A DNA stretch of 64,000 nucleotides from Bombyx mori (lineage: Eukaryota > Arthropoda > Insecta > Lepidoptera > Bombycidae), in NCBI RefSeq assembly GCF_030269925.1, contig NC_085131.1, positions 8,045,501 through 8,109,500 of the forward strand, in the 5' to 3' direction. Shown here in pieces: positions 1 to 10,484 of this stretch. The first letter of the stretch is position 1, and every line of letters begins with the position of its first letter. Position numbers and translations under genes: made by a program. Under the pieces are notes generated by a model. The model was not told the DNA's origin, did not search any database, and saw only the letters and a program-made list of their open reading frames with translations.

Positions 1-377
1 GGTGAGTGGTTACCGTCGCCCATGGACTTCAGCAATGCCAGGGGCAGAGCCAAGCCTCTGCCTACCGCTTAATACTCTCCACAAGCCCGTTTGAAGAAGG
101 ACATGTCATAGCGCTCGGGAAACACCGTGGAAGGGAGCTCATTCCATAGCCGGATGGTACGTGGCAAAAAAGATCTCTGGAAACGCACTGTGGATAACCG
201 CAGTGGCTCCAGGTAGTCTGGATGAACTCTACTCCGGTGGCGGGCGGTGCGATGGTAAAAACGAGATGCTGGTATCATCTCGAACAATTCCTCAGAGCAC
301 TCCCCATGGAACATACGGTACAAAATACAGAGGGAACCGAAGTCCCTCCGCAGACCCAGAGGCTCCCAACGACCGCT
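1..377 (-). pseudogene. 3' fragment of a LINE reverse transcriptase (CR1/Jockey-type C-terminus)
   Basis: The minus strand encodes RMFHGECSEELFEMIPASRF and FLPRTIRLWNELPSTVFPER, the conserved C-terminal end of LINE ORF2 proteins (…FFPRTIRLWNxLP). It is cut by the window start and by a junction with a Bm1 fragment at 378. The same piece recurs at 25955-26290 and 53524-53942. The clade is uncertain. Confidence 0.78.
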
Positions 378-463
378 ACCCCACCCTTCAAGCCGAAACG
401 CATTACTGCTTCACGGCAGAACCTACCCGTGCGGACTCACAAGAGGTCCTAACACCAGTAAAA
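378..463 (-). repeat. Bm1 SINE fragment fused to a LINE fragment
   Basis: CCCACCCTTCAAGCCGAAAC to AGAGGTCCTAACACCAGT matches the 5' half of a Bm1 body on the minus strand. It directly abuts the LINE piece at 1-377 with no Bm1 3' half between. Confidence 0.75.
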
Positions 464-1011
464 AATGCCTGCCTGTTTGCTAATTTTTTTTTATCTTCTA
501 AGAAACATCCATTATTACTTTCTGTAAAAACTTTGTGTAGATTAATAAACATTAAACAAAAATCGAACAAAAACCAAACAAACAAAATTTTATTTAGATG
601 ATTAATTTACTTAGATGATCAAACAAGCAAATGCTATTCGTTCGATTCATAATATTTCAGTCTAACTTATTACTGCCGAAATACGCGAACAGCCAATGAA
701 ACTCGATTTCCTTTTAGCTAAGACGTCGGATGTCTCGTCTTGGCCATTATTAGCGGCAAAATGACAGCTGAATTGGGCGAAAGCCTCACGCCTGTCTAGC
801 TTGAACCTTGTCAGTTACTAAGTAGCTTTGCTAAGACTTACCGGCTTAAGCACTGAGTGAAATTTACTTTTAAACAAGATTATGTTTGTATTTTTTTAAT
901 ATCTAAGATGAGCGCTAACCTACCCAACAGTTCCCGCTATTTTACTCATTGTAGGGCGGAATGCAAACGGGAATGTATATATGTATAATCCGTGAATTCT
1001 ATAGGTAGGTT
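464..1011. other. Upstream flank of the Sidestep-like gene, no gene seen
   Basis: AT-rich unique-looking sequence. Nothing recognisable as exon or promoter was found here or at 1258-1794, the stretch just before exon 1. A promoter somewhere in these regions is possible but unproved. Confidence 0.5.
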
Positions 1012-1257
1012 CACTGGTGGTAGGACCTCTTGTGAGTCCGCGCGGGTGGGTACCACCACCCTGCCTATTTCTGCCGTGAAGCAGTAATGCGTTTCGGTTT
1101 GAAGGGTGGGGCAGCCGTTGTAACTATACTTGAGACCTTAGAACTTGTATCTCAAAATGGGTGGCGCATTTACGTTGTGGATGTCTATGAGCTCCAGTAA
1201 CCACTTAACCCCAGGTGGGCTGTGAGCTCGTCCACCCATCTAAGCAATAAAAAAAAG
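1012..1257 (+). repeat. Bm1 SINE, 5'-truncated
   Basis: Runs from ACTGGTGGTAGGACCTCT through TGCGTTTCGGTTTGAAGG and ACTTATATCT-like body to CACCCATCTAAGCAATAAAA. The same stretch recurs across the window on both strands. It lacks the tRNA-like head. Bm1 is an abundant Bombyx SINE; the identification is from memory of its sequence. Confidence 0.88.
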
Positions 1258-1794
1258 GTACTATAATTTTCTCTAGTAGACATTGTACAAAGGGTAGAAC
1301 ATATCCCAATGTATATAGTCACATCCACATTATATTCCGACTTTAGTTCTCACCCTCTATCAGGATCTTGTGATAGTTGACAATGTTCTTTACCACCAGT
1401 AGTTAAGACTGAAATTAGGAGGTTCCGAATTCACTCATTACGTAGGAAAATTAATTATAATATCACCACCTACTACAGGGTGTTCTGAATTAGCGGTCTG
1501 ATACAAACGACGATGAAACCTGAAAAACGGTAGTACCTATCCGTGTAAACAGGACGCCCAAGAGTTACGTAAATCAAAGTCTGCTGGTTTGATTTTCATT
1601 ACTTGATATCATTCTAAAACGTCGTAAAAATTACACTGTCATCAAGTAATTCAGACTTAATTACAGTGCTACGCGAGCATAAAGTCAAATATAACAATGA
1701 TGTCGGTTATGACATTTTCAAAAATTTCGCATACATATAGAAACGTTAAGTGGTGAAGTAGTAGTGGTATGTGTGTAGTGTGACGATGTAAAAT

Positions 1795-1894
1795 ATGTTA
1801 AAAATGTGGTCGGTAAAGTGGATCAGGCTATTAGTGATGCTGGCAGCGTGCTGGGCTCAAGAAGGCGAGTGGAGTGAAGATGCTGAAGACTTGG
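1795..1894 (+). CDS. Sidestep-like gene, exon 1: start codon and signal peptide
   Basis: This short exon encodes about 33 residues starting MLKMWSVKWIRLLVMLAAC, a basic N-terminus followed by a hydrophobic core (IRLLVMLAACWA) typical of a secretory signal peptide, then an acidic stretch EWSEDAEDL. An in-frame TAA lies at 1789-1791, so translation starts at 1795 or at the second ATG at 1804. The exon ends after TTG G at a strong donor, GTAAGA, at 1895 (phase 1). The leftover G plus the TG that opens exon 2 forms a valine codon, giving [14 protein letters not shown]. The phase match and the position upstream of Ig1 support the assignment; there is no transcript evidence. The 5' UTR and promoter were not resolved. 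Confidence 0.7.
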
Positions 1895-2046
1895 GTAAGA
1901 TTTTTATTTCTAAGCACATCTTTGTTACATGTTTTAGTTCGTATTATATTTGATAAACGTAGTCGAAATCTATAATTGTTGTTGTTGTGGGGGTGGCTCA
2001 ACCACATACTGGAAAAGAACATGTAGGTACACGCAGACATCAAAGA

Positions 2047-2290
2047 CCTGGTGATAGGACCTTTTGTGAGTCCGCGCGGGTAGGTACCACCACCCTGCCG
2101 TGCCGTGAAGCAGTAATGCGTTTCGGTTTGAAGGGTGGGGTAGACGTTGTAAGTAAACTGAGACCTTAGAACTTATATCTCAAGGTGAGTGTCGCATTTA
2201 CGTTATAGATGGTTATGGGCTCCAGTAACCACTTAACACCAGGTGGGCTGTGAGCTCGTCCACCCATCTACACAATAAAAAAAATAAAAA
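2047..2290 (+). repeat. Bm1 SINE, 5'-truncated
   Basis: Starts CTGGTGATAGGACC and ends CATCTACACAATAAAA; the same body as the copy at 1012, with scattered changes. It lies in intron 1, about 150 bp past exon 1. Confidence 0.86.
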
Positions 2291-3274
2291 ATATGTGTGG
2301 TGTCGTGGGACACCGGATAGGAACGAAGTTCCTTATTATAAAAATATTAATTTTAAGTTCTATTCGAGGTATAAAGAAAATAATTATTCGGGTATACACT
2401 TTTTATTATGATTTTTTAATTGATAAAAATAAAAATAATCGCAAGGGTCAACCACTCCGCAGTGCAATGGAACAGACTCGCCTCGGGGGAACCGCCTGCA
2501 TGATCACGGTATCCCCTACACCAGGTATGATTTAGCAAGAGAAATACGAGAACGTCTATCAACTTTGTAACATCTCGTCAACGCGAATAACAAACTAAAT
2601 AGAAAAAACCTTACGTTACGGACGTTTTTTCCCGGTTAGCGTACCCCTCTGCATCGTCCCATATCGAAGTTCGTTCCAAAAAATCTTTCAAAATAATACA
2701 AACTACGACCGGAATTAGGATTCTTACGCTATAATACAGTAGTTTTCAGTATTATTAATCAATAGACTAATGAAGTGATCACTACATACAATCAAACGAT
2801 ATATACTTCTAACAACACTACGATTTTATTTACCGTTCAATGATCAAAAATATTATTTTAATAAAAAACAGATAATAAAAATGCGATGACAACATAATTT
2901 TCAGAAGATTTTTTTCTAATCTGAGGCAATATCAGACTTTTTACTTAACCTGAAACTTGCACAAAACTTTAGACTTCAATAAACTTATCACTTTGGCAAC
3001 TCAGGGAAGTCCTCGTAGAAGCCAAAAGACACCCAAGAAAACTAAATTATTTGGATAAGCACTCAGCCAACATCACTGTTCTAAACTGAATAAAACTTTG
3101 TATAGATAGGTAACAATATTAGTAATAAAACTAAATAAGTGGTGACCTCGATAATAAAAAAGTTCTCGACGTCAAATTAACCTCACCTTCAAAAGCACAA
3201 AACTACTTAGCTTGATCTTAAAACATCAAATATGAATATACGCCGCCCAAATTTTCAGGCTGCCCTCAATTATG
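2291..3274. other. Intron 1 sequence, nothing recognised
   Basis: AT-rich, no ORF with domain features. The same holds for 3512-3887, 4148-4885 (a 106-codon ORF without any known motif) and 5305-5717. Confidence 0.55.
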
Positions 3275-3511
3275 TTTTTTTTTTATTGCTTAGATGGGTG
3301 AACGAGCTCACAGCTCACCTGGTGTTAAGTGGTTACCGGAGCCCATAGACATCTACAACGTAAATGCGCCACCCACCTTGAGATATAAGTTCTAAGATCT
3401 CAGTATAGCTATAACGGCTGCCCTACCCTTCAGACCGAAACGCATTACTGCTACACGGCAGAAATAGGTGGTACCTACCCGCGCGGACTCACAAAAGGTC
3501 CTACCGCCAGT
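3275..3511 (-). repeat. Bm1 SINE, 5'-truncated
   Basis: Reverse orientation: T run, ATTGCTTAGATGGGTG, then the body to GGTCCTACCGCCAGTA. It is followed by a tandem pair of TAAAAATGTTCAGAC (about 3510-3540). Confidence 0.87.
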
Positions 3512-3887
3512 AAAAATGTTCAGACTAAAAATGTTCAGACTATTTTTCTTTACAACGTTAATTCGTGCAAACAGTCCAATAACAAAATGACGATTTTTTT
3601 ATTATTATTATCGTCCCTGGTATTCACCACACCTCACGATGAATCGCTGAAGCGATCAAATGAAACAAAATCGAACAAAGTCAAGTGGGAATCGCGCTCA
3701 ACCCATTAAACGCGATTGCTTGTCGAAAATGAAAATGGGGAAATATATTTTCGTTTGTCCGACAGAACGTTATTCCGATGTTTTTTTCGTGATTTTTATG
3801 CAATCCACCGGGAGCTGCGTTTACACGCAACAAATTGCTCACTTTGATTGAGTGCACATTACTGTGATCCTGCGATATGAAATGAAA

Positions 3888-4147
3888 ATATCGACGCTTG
3901 AAAGTTAAACGTGACTAAGCGACAATAACTGCTTTGTACATAAATGATAGGCAATAACCATATTCGATGCGCAAAAAAAAATTATTTCTAGGTCTATTAA
4001 AATCATTTCAATCCTACTTATTCGTTATGATTCGTTAATGATTCGTTAAAATAGTTTTTTTTTTCTCAGGTATTTCAACTTTAAATTAGTCTACTGTAAA
4101 GTTCACTCATTGTCGCTTAGTCACGTTTGTCTTTCAAGCGTCGATAT
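3888..4147. repeat. Foldback element with 39-bp inverted arms
   Basis: ATATCGACGCTTGAAAG...GACTAAGCGACAAT (3888-3926) reappears inverted at 4109-4147 with two mismatches, 182 bp apart. It may be a MITE; no target duplication was clear. Confidence 0.65.
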
Positions 4148-4885
4148 GTATAAATAGAGAACAAATTGCTTAACTGTAGATGTTTTCAATGCCATGCCGA
4201 ACACGAGGATTTCAATGAGCTGCTTTAACGAATAACTAATTGTTCTCTGCGAATGAAGAAGCGTAAAGGGTGATAATAAAAAAAATGGAGTATGTCCTTT
4301 GAATACACGTCTTAATGTAACGAGGAACTTGCTCAAGTTCCATTTTTCATTTGGATGCCTACGAAAGGAACAAAAAAAAGCGACCCAATTAAAAAGTGTT
4401 CATGCATGGGTGGCTCTATTCAGCTCCAATTTTATTGGAACGATTAATTTTATTGCGAAAATTTCTGGACAGCGGAACGAATGGAAAACGAGAGTTGGCG
4501 GAGGTGGTTTCGTCGACCTTTTGTGGTTGCGCGATGGATGGGTTTGTTCCGCACCGAATCTAATCAAAGGGCAGGCACCCGAAAAAGTATTCGCTCGTTA
4601 TTGTGAACATGACGAATGAATTGAAATTTTTTAATGTAATTGGAAACCGTTGATGATGGAACGCTCCGTATCGGCGTGTTCGGCAATCATAAATAACCAC
4701 TGATATATATCCGTTCGACTTGTACGAATTGTTTATTTCGCTTTAGGATTTCCTCGTTCATTATTCGGTGGGGGCTTGCAAAATTTCACTGCTTGAATAC
4801 CTTTGTTACGTTGTCGGATTTCACTTTAATCTAATTGAATCACAACAAAACATGGCCACAGATAACCCAAGCGAAATTGATTGAA

Positions 4886-5304
4886 CTAGAGGTCCCGCAG
4901 TAGTCGAAATTCGACTACAATTAATTGGAATTGTAAGTTTGTACACTATTATGATTGTATTTTATACTTCTATAATCACAAATTTCGCCAAGACTACACT
5001 ATAAAAAATATTAACAAAGACAAACAATATTTAATCTATTCTCAATTTGACAACAGACGTCAAGAACAAAAGTTTGACAATAAATAGTATGCATGCGTTT
5101 GTGCGTCAAATACATGGTATGTAGTGTGTGTAACGTTTTCTTTATTGATTTAAGGTATCTTTTATGCATTATTTTAAAAAAATATTAGCATTGTGCACTT
5201 CTTCTCTATGTTCTCTATAAGTGTAGAAAATTTCATACTCCTCCGTCCGCGCAATTTTCGTAAAAAAGGATACAAAGTTTTTGCTTCACGTATTAATATA
5301 TAGA
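4886..5304 (-). mobile_element. Non-autonomous Helitron-like element, family A
   Basis: Read on the minus strand it begins TCTATATATTAATACGTGAA and ends GGGACCTCTAG, inserted exactly between A and T, as Helitrons do. A small hairpin GTCGAATTTCGAC lies just before the CTAG end. A second copy is at 37765-38202. No Rep/helicase ORF is present. Confidence 0.7.
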
Positions 5305-5717
5305 TAATATGACTCGAATTACAACGAAACAAGTCTATTTTATTGATGTAAATCGTTTTAAAGCGGATAAACGAAATACATGCTCGTGAATGCGAAAATA
5401 TTTGTAACGTTTTGCTTACAAATGCTACTCAAGCGCTGCTGGTTCTGTGCAACTGTCACTAATTAAACTTTGAGTACCATAGAGAGAAACCCTGCTATTT
5501 TTAGATTAGGATATTTACATGTTGTTCATTTACCGTGTTTACTTGTTATTTTAGTTTAATGTGTAACGCGTTTTGGTATCTTATTTTGAGTTAATTATTT
5601 TGGGTTTTAAAATTATCATGCATTGGTCAGCATTTGTTTAACACAAATTTAACTATTTTAGCAATAAAAACAAACTGTACCGTAGAGTCAGCAATGAAAA
5701 CGCTAACATTATTCCCG

Positions 5718-5845
5718 TTTTTTTTTATTGCTCTTATGTGTGGACGATCTCACAGTCTCACAGGATACTGGAACCCATAGACATCTACAACGTAAATGCG
5801 CCACCCACCTTGAGTTATAAGTTCTAAGGTCTCAATATAGTTACA
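5718..5845 (-). repeat. Bm1 SINE, 3' end only
   Basis: Contains ATTGCTCTTATGTGTGGACG and CATCTACAACGTAAATGCG; stops at TATAGTTACA, so only the 3' half remains. Confidence 0.82.
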
Positions 5846-6204
5846 GAAGAGATCTTTCTAGTTCATAACATGAGGATTATATTGATCAGGTTGTCAAATA
5901 GTATAACAGAGCAGTCATATTATTATTTCAAATCATTAGACGAAGTTTGTTGTTCGCTTCGTGATACCAAGAAATATTATCCAATTTTACATGAAATTCA
6001 AGCAAAGACTGTTCCTCTGAAATCCCTTTTGAATTAATTTGCTGTAGGTGGCTAGGATTTGAATTTTAAATTGTTGTTATATCTCTTTGTAATTGCAAAT
6101 GAAAGAGGAGACGTGTTCCACATAAAACTGAGACAAAACTTAGTATTTAAATGAATAAGGCACACGGATTTCAATTTAGTCAGTATATTTATTTATATTT
6201 GTTA

Positions 6205-6499
6205 CTAGCTGACCCGGCAGACTTCGTAGTGCCTCAATCGATAAATAAAAGACCTACACTTTTGTATAAAATAAACTTAAAACAAACAAAAAGAATCCGT
6301 CCGATGGGGGACACATAAAAGGAAAAACAAAATTGTTATTATATTTTTATTTAATTCCGAGCATTTTCATATTTATCTACCTTTTAAACCTTCTCTGGAC
6401 CTCCACAAATAATTCAAGACCAAAATTAGCCAAATCGGTCCAGCCGTTCTCGAAATTTAGCGAGACTAACGAACAGCAATTCATTTTTATATATATAGA
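6205..6499 (-). mobile_element. Non-autonomous Helitron-like element, family B
   Basis: The plus strand starts CTAGCTGACCCGGCAGACTT and ends TATATATAGA; on the minus strand this is A|TC...CTAG|T, the Helitron insertion pattern. Contains AAATCGGTCCAGCCGTTCTC. Other copies: 17094-17375, 33083-33206 and 33353-33647. Confidence 0.7.
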
Positions 6500-7595
6500 T
6501 TTGGGTTTTTTTAGTGTACTTCTTCTTCATCCTTAGGCAATCATAATTCAGAAAACAATACTTAAAGCTATTTATTAACCGAATTAATACTTCAAAAGAT
6601 GTTATTACTAAAGTAGAATTTTACACACGATTTTAAAGAGTCAACAAGAGCTTATCACAGATCTGAAATCAGTGCCATCACTGAGAAAAACTTACTTGCT
6701 CTTTCCCAAATAGAATAAAGCTACAACTTTATGATACACTGTAGGTAAGGACCTAAAATAATTATAATTAGAAAGAATCTTGGTTACTATATTACTGAGC
6801 ACTGACCAGAGACAATGTGGAGTGCTCGTATACTTCTTTTGAAATCTGGTAACATATTTATCGAAAACGAACCTATAATCCCAAATGCATTAAAAATTAG
6901 TGGAATAGTATCACTTTAAGGTGTTTCAAGTATAATTATGATTAAAAAAGTTTCAACAAACCAAAATCACTATATATATAACTGTCGAAATCGTCCCATA
7001 GAACAGCTATTTGTCAAAATAAATTCCTCTACTGGTTCAAAAGTCCTACAGGTCAAGCTCACGACCAAGCTACGTGTCCCGACAGTAATTTTATTAATAT
7101 TACCAACGGAAACATGTCACGCCCGGATTCACCAACCGTATATCGTAACAGTCGGGAAAAAATATGATTTATTGTAAGAACGAGAGGAAGAAAAATAATA
7201 CACAGCGCTGCAGGGCATGAATAAACTGCAAATGGTTGTGTGCATTACTATATCTTGATTGCTCATCGTATATTTAGGTAAAAGGCTATTTTTATTTCTA
7301 TTAACATTGGAACTACAGCAGCTATTTTGTTGTAATACGTTGGCTGAAAGATGGGACTTGATATTCATAAACAGTCGCGGTATCTGAACATGAAAGGTTT
7401 GTTCGGTCCCAGCACAGTTTATCAAAAAACACTCATCACTAAGCAATTTACTCTCTTTCTGTTTGTCCACTTTCAGTCGCCTATATGAAAATTAAATAAA
7501 ATTATAACTAATTTGTTTAGGTATCTGGTCAACTGATAAGTTTATGTTATTGTTTCCTCTGTATAGGTGCCTTTATTTTCCGTTCATCCTCTTCG
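6500..7595. other. Intron 1 sequence, nothing recognised
   Basis: Short ORFs only, none with a domain or a coding-like composition. Likewise 5846-6204 and 10205-10484; the last ends in the pyrimidine-rich acceptor of exon 2. Confidence 0.5.
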
Positions 7596-7817
7596 GCCAA
7601 CTCATACTCTGAGCCAGGAAGCTCAAGTACCTAAGAATAACCCTGGATGCATCCATGGCATTCCACCCACATTCAAAATCAGTCAGCGACCGTGCCGCGT
7701 TTATTCTCGGCAGACTCTACCCCATGATCTTTAAGCGGAGTAAAATGTCCCTGCTTAACAAGATGACACTTTACAAAACTTGCATAAGGTCCGTCATGAC
7801 TTACGCGAGTGTGGTGT
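7596..7817 (+). pseudogene. Jockey-type LINE ORF2 C-terminal fragment
   Basis: Encodes DRAAFILGRLYPM, YKTCIRSVMTYASVV and related pieces that align with the C-terminal part of ORF2 at 19301-22183, with a stop in the upstream portion. At about 7817 it switches to the 3' tail of another LINE family. Confidence 0.78.
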
Positions 7818-7855
7818 GGCCGTATGCTCGTCTGCCTACAAGAGCAATAAAAAAA
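7818..7855 (+). repeat. LINE 3' tail fused to the preceding fragment
   Basis: GGCCGTATGCTCGTCTGCC to ACAAGAGCAATAAAAAAAAA matches the 3' end of the family at 53524-53942, not the Jockey-type 3' end. Confidence 0.7.
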
Positions 7856-7898
7856 AATTTAGGTCGATTAGACACTGATAACTTTAAGTTTATATATA

Positions 7899-8291
7899 TG
7901 ACGGAGGAGAAACGCTGAAGGAATGTTTTTAAAAAGTGTGACGTCAGCATTGTTGACGTCACGGTCATTAAGTTCTCGATGATGACTCATGTTTGGGCTT
8001 CCAAAACAAAACTTCACGAGAACTGCGTATATTGCGCGAGAAGCATAACAACGTTACAGAGAGATCCGTACTGTACTACGGCTCGGACACGAATGAATAA
8101 ACGCTAGACAGCACGGCCGTATTTATAGGACTTCGTACACGTCAGCGTGTTTACAAGTATTAAACACGTGAGCGTGTTTACAAGATTTTAAAGTATTGAA
8201 ATTACAATAAAAGGGACTGTTTAACATCAATTTCTTATCACAGAGTAATTAGTTGATGATCAGTAGGTAAATAGTCATATTTGCGCCGACA
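7899..8291 (-). repeat. LTR, left copy (3' LTR if minus-oriented)
   Basis: 393 bp, starting TGACGGAGGAG and ending GCGCCGACA on the plus strand. It contains two palindromic TGACGTCA sites (7939-7946 and 7954-7961), a short repeat with AGCGTGTTTACAAG near 8142 and 8171, and a TATA-like CCTATAAATAC on the minus strand (8119-8129). Confidence 0.82.
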
Positions 8292-8916
8292 CGGCCATAC
8301 TGACAGGCGGTGCGTGCTCTGCACCGGCCTCGTTGATTCTCGTAGGTTTTTCTTTGATTCTCATTGACCTGTAGGAATAAAAAGTGTCTCTGAGTAGCGC
8401 ATCTGTTATACTTGCGTTACTTGTAACTATGAAGGTTTGAGACTTATTAATGCGATTTGATTGTAGGGTTCTCGGAGGGTATCGTAGGGTTCTCGGAGGG
8501 TATAGTAGGGTTCTCGTAGAGTTCTCGGCGGTTCTCGTAGAGTTCTCGGCGGTTCTCGTAGAGTTCTCGGCGGTTCTCGTAGAGTTCTCGGCGGTTCTCG
8601 TAGATTTATTTAAGGTGTTCGGATAAGGATGTTGTGTAGTGGGATGTTGTGGCGTACACTGTGGTACTTATGTAGTGGGCGTACACTGTGGTACTTATGT
8701 AGTGGGCGTACACTGTGGTACTTATGTGGTGGAATTTTAGTAATCAAAAATAAAAACTTATCTTTGAGTGTTGATTTTGTTGCTCGACCATGCTGATTTG
8801 TGAAGTAGATGTATAGGCTCATCGGCTGTTGCTGGAGGGTAGTCTTCTTCCGCCGATATAGTTAAATGGTCTCCAGGTTCTTGCTGAGCGGAGGCGGCAT
8901 GTGATCCCACTTCTGA
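8292..8916. repeat. Internal region of the LTR element with three minisatellites
   Basis: 625 bp without retroviral domains. It holds short tandem arrays: about 2.5 copies of a 20-bp unit with GGGTTCTCGGAGGGTAT (8463-8510), more than four copies of a 21-bp unit TTCTCGTAGAGTTCTCGGCGG (8511-8604), and three copies of a 27-bp unit containing GGCGTACACTGTGGTACTTA (8651-8731). On the minus strand the 27-bp array reads as a repeated HKYHSVRPL peptide inside a 70-codon ORF (8610-8822); coding is doubtful. Confidence 0.7.
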
Positions 8917-9309
8917 TGACGGAGGAGAAACGCTGAAGGAATGTTTTTAAAAAGTGTGACGTCAGCATTGTTGACGTCACGGTCATTAAGTTCTCGATGA
9001 TGACTCATGTTTGGGCTTCCAAAACAAAACTTCACGAGAACTGCGTATATTGCGCGAGAAGCATAACAACGTTACAGAGAGATCCGTACTGTACTACGGC
9101 TCGGACACGAATGAATAAACGCTAGACAGCACGGCCGTATTTATAGGACTTCGTACACGTCAGCGTGTTTACAAGTATTAAACACGTGAGCGTGTTTACA
9201 AGATTTTAAAGTATTGAAATTACAATAAAAGGGACTGTTTAACATCAATTTCTTATCACAGAGTAATTAGTTGATGATCAGTAGGTAAATAGTCATATTT
9301 GCGCCGACA
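8917..9309 (-). repeat. LTR, right copy (5' LTR if minus-oriented)
   Basis: Second 393-bp copy with the same ends and the same internal motifs as the left one (TGACGTCA at 8957-8964 and 8972-8979). No differences were found on reading the two side by side. Confidence 0.82.
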
Positions 9310-9335
9310 TATATATATAGATAGAATAGATAACC

Positions 9336-9720
9336 GATTTCGCTTTTAAGATTACCGTCTTATCGTGGTCGCCTCCAACTATATCTCCGACCCAGACAAC
9401 GAAACACTGCAAAGCTGGCGTCGCCAAAAGCATGTCTTATCCGATCCACCGTCAGTGCTTTTAAGCTCTCCAAGCACCGGTCACCATTCTTGTCGAACAC
9501 GTCAAGTGCAAGAGTTCGACGTGCAACCTAGCCCATAGACACAATTCACTGAGTTTCTCATCAGATCTTCTCAGTGGATCGCGATTCAGATCCGTTGGTA
9601 GATTCAGTGAAGCACTGCTCTTGCTAGGGCTAGTGTTAGCAAATTCTCTGAGGTTGAGCCCGTGAGCTCACTTACTCTTCCGAGCGTAGCCCCTTAGACT
9701 ACCAGCGGTCAGTTAGTGAA
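9336..9720 (+). pseudogene. Jockey-type (BMC1-like) LINE 3' end fragment
   Basis: Encodes remnants of the ORF2 C-terminus (IVVASNYISDP, QKHVLSDPP) and continues into the 3' UTR seen in the full-length element (GATCTTCTCAGTGGATCGCG, GAAGCACTGCTCTTGCTAGG). Frameshifted. Confidence 0.78.
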
Positions 9721-9842
9721 ATAAAATAAAATACCATAGAAACTTTTTGAATGAATGATTGGTTTAGTGCGTTATGAACGCTTTCAATAAAATACGAATT
9801 CTTATCAAAATAAACTTCTTCTAACCGAAAACATATTCTATA

Positions 9843-10204
9843 CTAGCGACCTGCTCTCGCTACGCTTCGGAAACATTTAATTTTATTATTGATAGCTAAG
9901 TCCCGCGATGTTACCCGCGATTATTGTTGTACCGCGGGTGACGCCGCGGGGCGAAGCTAGTGTAAAAAAAGTAGCGTAAGTTACTCCTTATATCATCAGC
10001 TACCTATCAGTGAATGTCCTGTCAAAATTGGTCCAGCCGTTCCAGAAATTAGCCGGAACAAATAGACAGACAGACAGACAGACAGACAAAAATTGTAAAA
10101 AATGATATTTTGGTGTATGTACCGCATACATATTTATGTGCATGCAGTAAAAAGCGGTTATTTCAAGATTACAAACAGACACTCCAATTTTATTTATATG
10201 TATA
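9843..10204 (-). repeat. Joined pieces of Helitron-like repeats with a CAGA microsatellite
   Basis: A 50-bp family C end (CTAGCGACCTGCTCTCGCTA, 9843) is followed by another repeat ending in TATATGTATAGA (about 10204), containing ATTGGTCCAGCCGTTCCAGA and a (CAGA)n run at about 10063-10089. Two further CTAG-type ends (GGGGCGAAGCTAG, 9948-9960) suggest several overlapping insertions. Confidence 0.55.
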
Positions 10205-10484
10205 GATAACTACGATTTAATTTTAAAAATGCAGCATCAATTTTAGGTTTCCAATAAACAATTTTGCGTTCTCTTTGTACAAAAGGCTTACTTTTACTCA
10301 TATCGCGGAACATCAAAACGTTTCTAAAATCCCATCACAAAAAATAAATACGCCAAACGAAGTCTTTAACCGGAAAGCATTTTCATTTTCCAATTCCGAA
10401 CAAGGTTTTTCGGAGACCTTTCATAGACTGTCGGAATCGTGGACAGGTGCATAATAACTTTTGTTTTTATTTTATTTGTTTCAG

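Larger units (their letters stand above)
7899..9309 (-). mobile_element. Non-autonomous LTR retrotransposon (TRIM-like), 393-bp LTRs
   Basis: Two direct repeats of 393 bp (7899-8291 and 8917-9309), identical as far as I can compare by eye, enclose 625 bp with no gag or pol. On either strand each repeat begins TG and ends CA. The element is flanked by TATA on both sides (7895-7898 and 9310-9313), a plausible 4-bp target duplication, although the site is a TA run. Minus-strand orientation is favoured because the LTR then holds CCTATAAATAC (8119-8129) and the sequence next to the upstream LTR reads TCAGAAGTGGGATCACATG, a possible primer-binding site. No clear polypurine tract was found. Identical LTRs imply a recent insertion, mobilised in trans. 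Confidence 0.8.

Noticed and set aside
4299..4619. 106-codon ORF in intron 1
   Set aside because: No domain, no homology that I recognise, no coding-like flanks; likely chance.
8463..8731. CRISPR-like array
   Set aside because: Units are directly adjacent without unique spacers, and the genome is animal; they are minisatellites.
7899..9309. A simple segmental duplication of about 393 bp
   Set aside because: TG...CA ends, TATA flanks and a TATA-box-bearing repeat fit LTRs better. A genome search would settle this.
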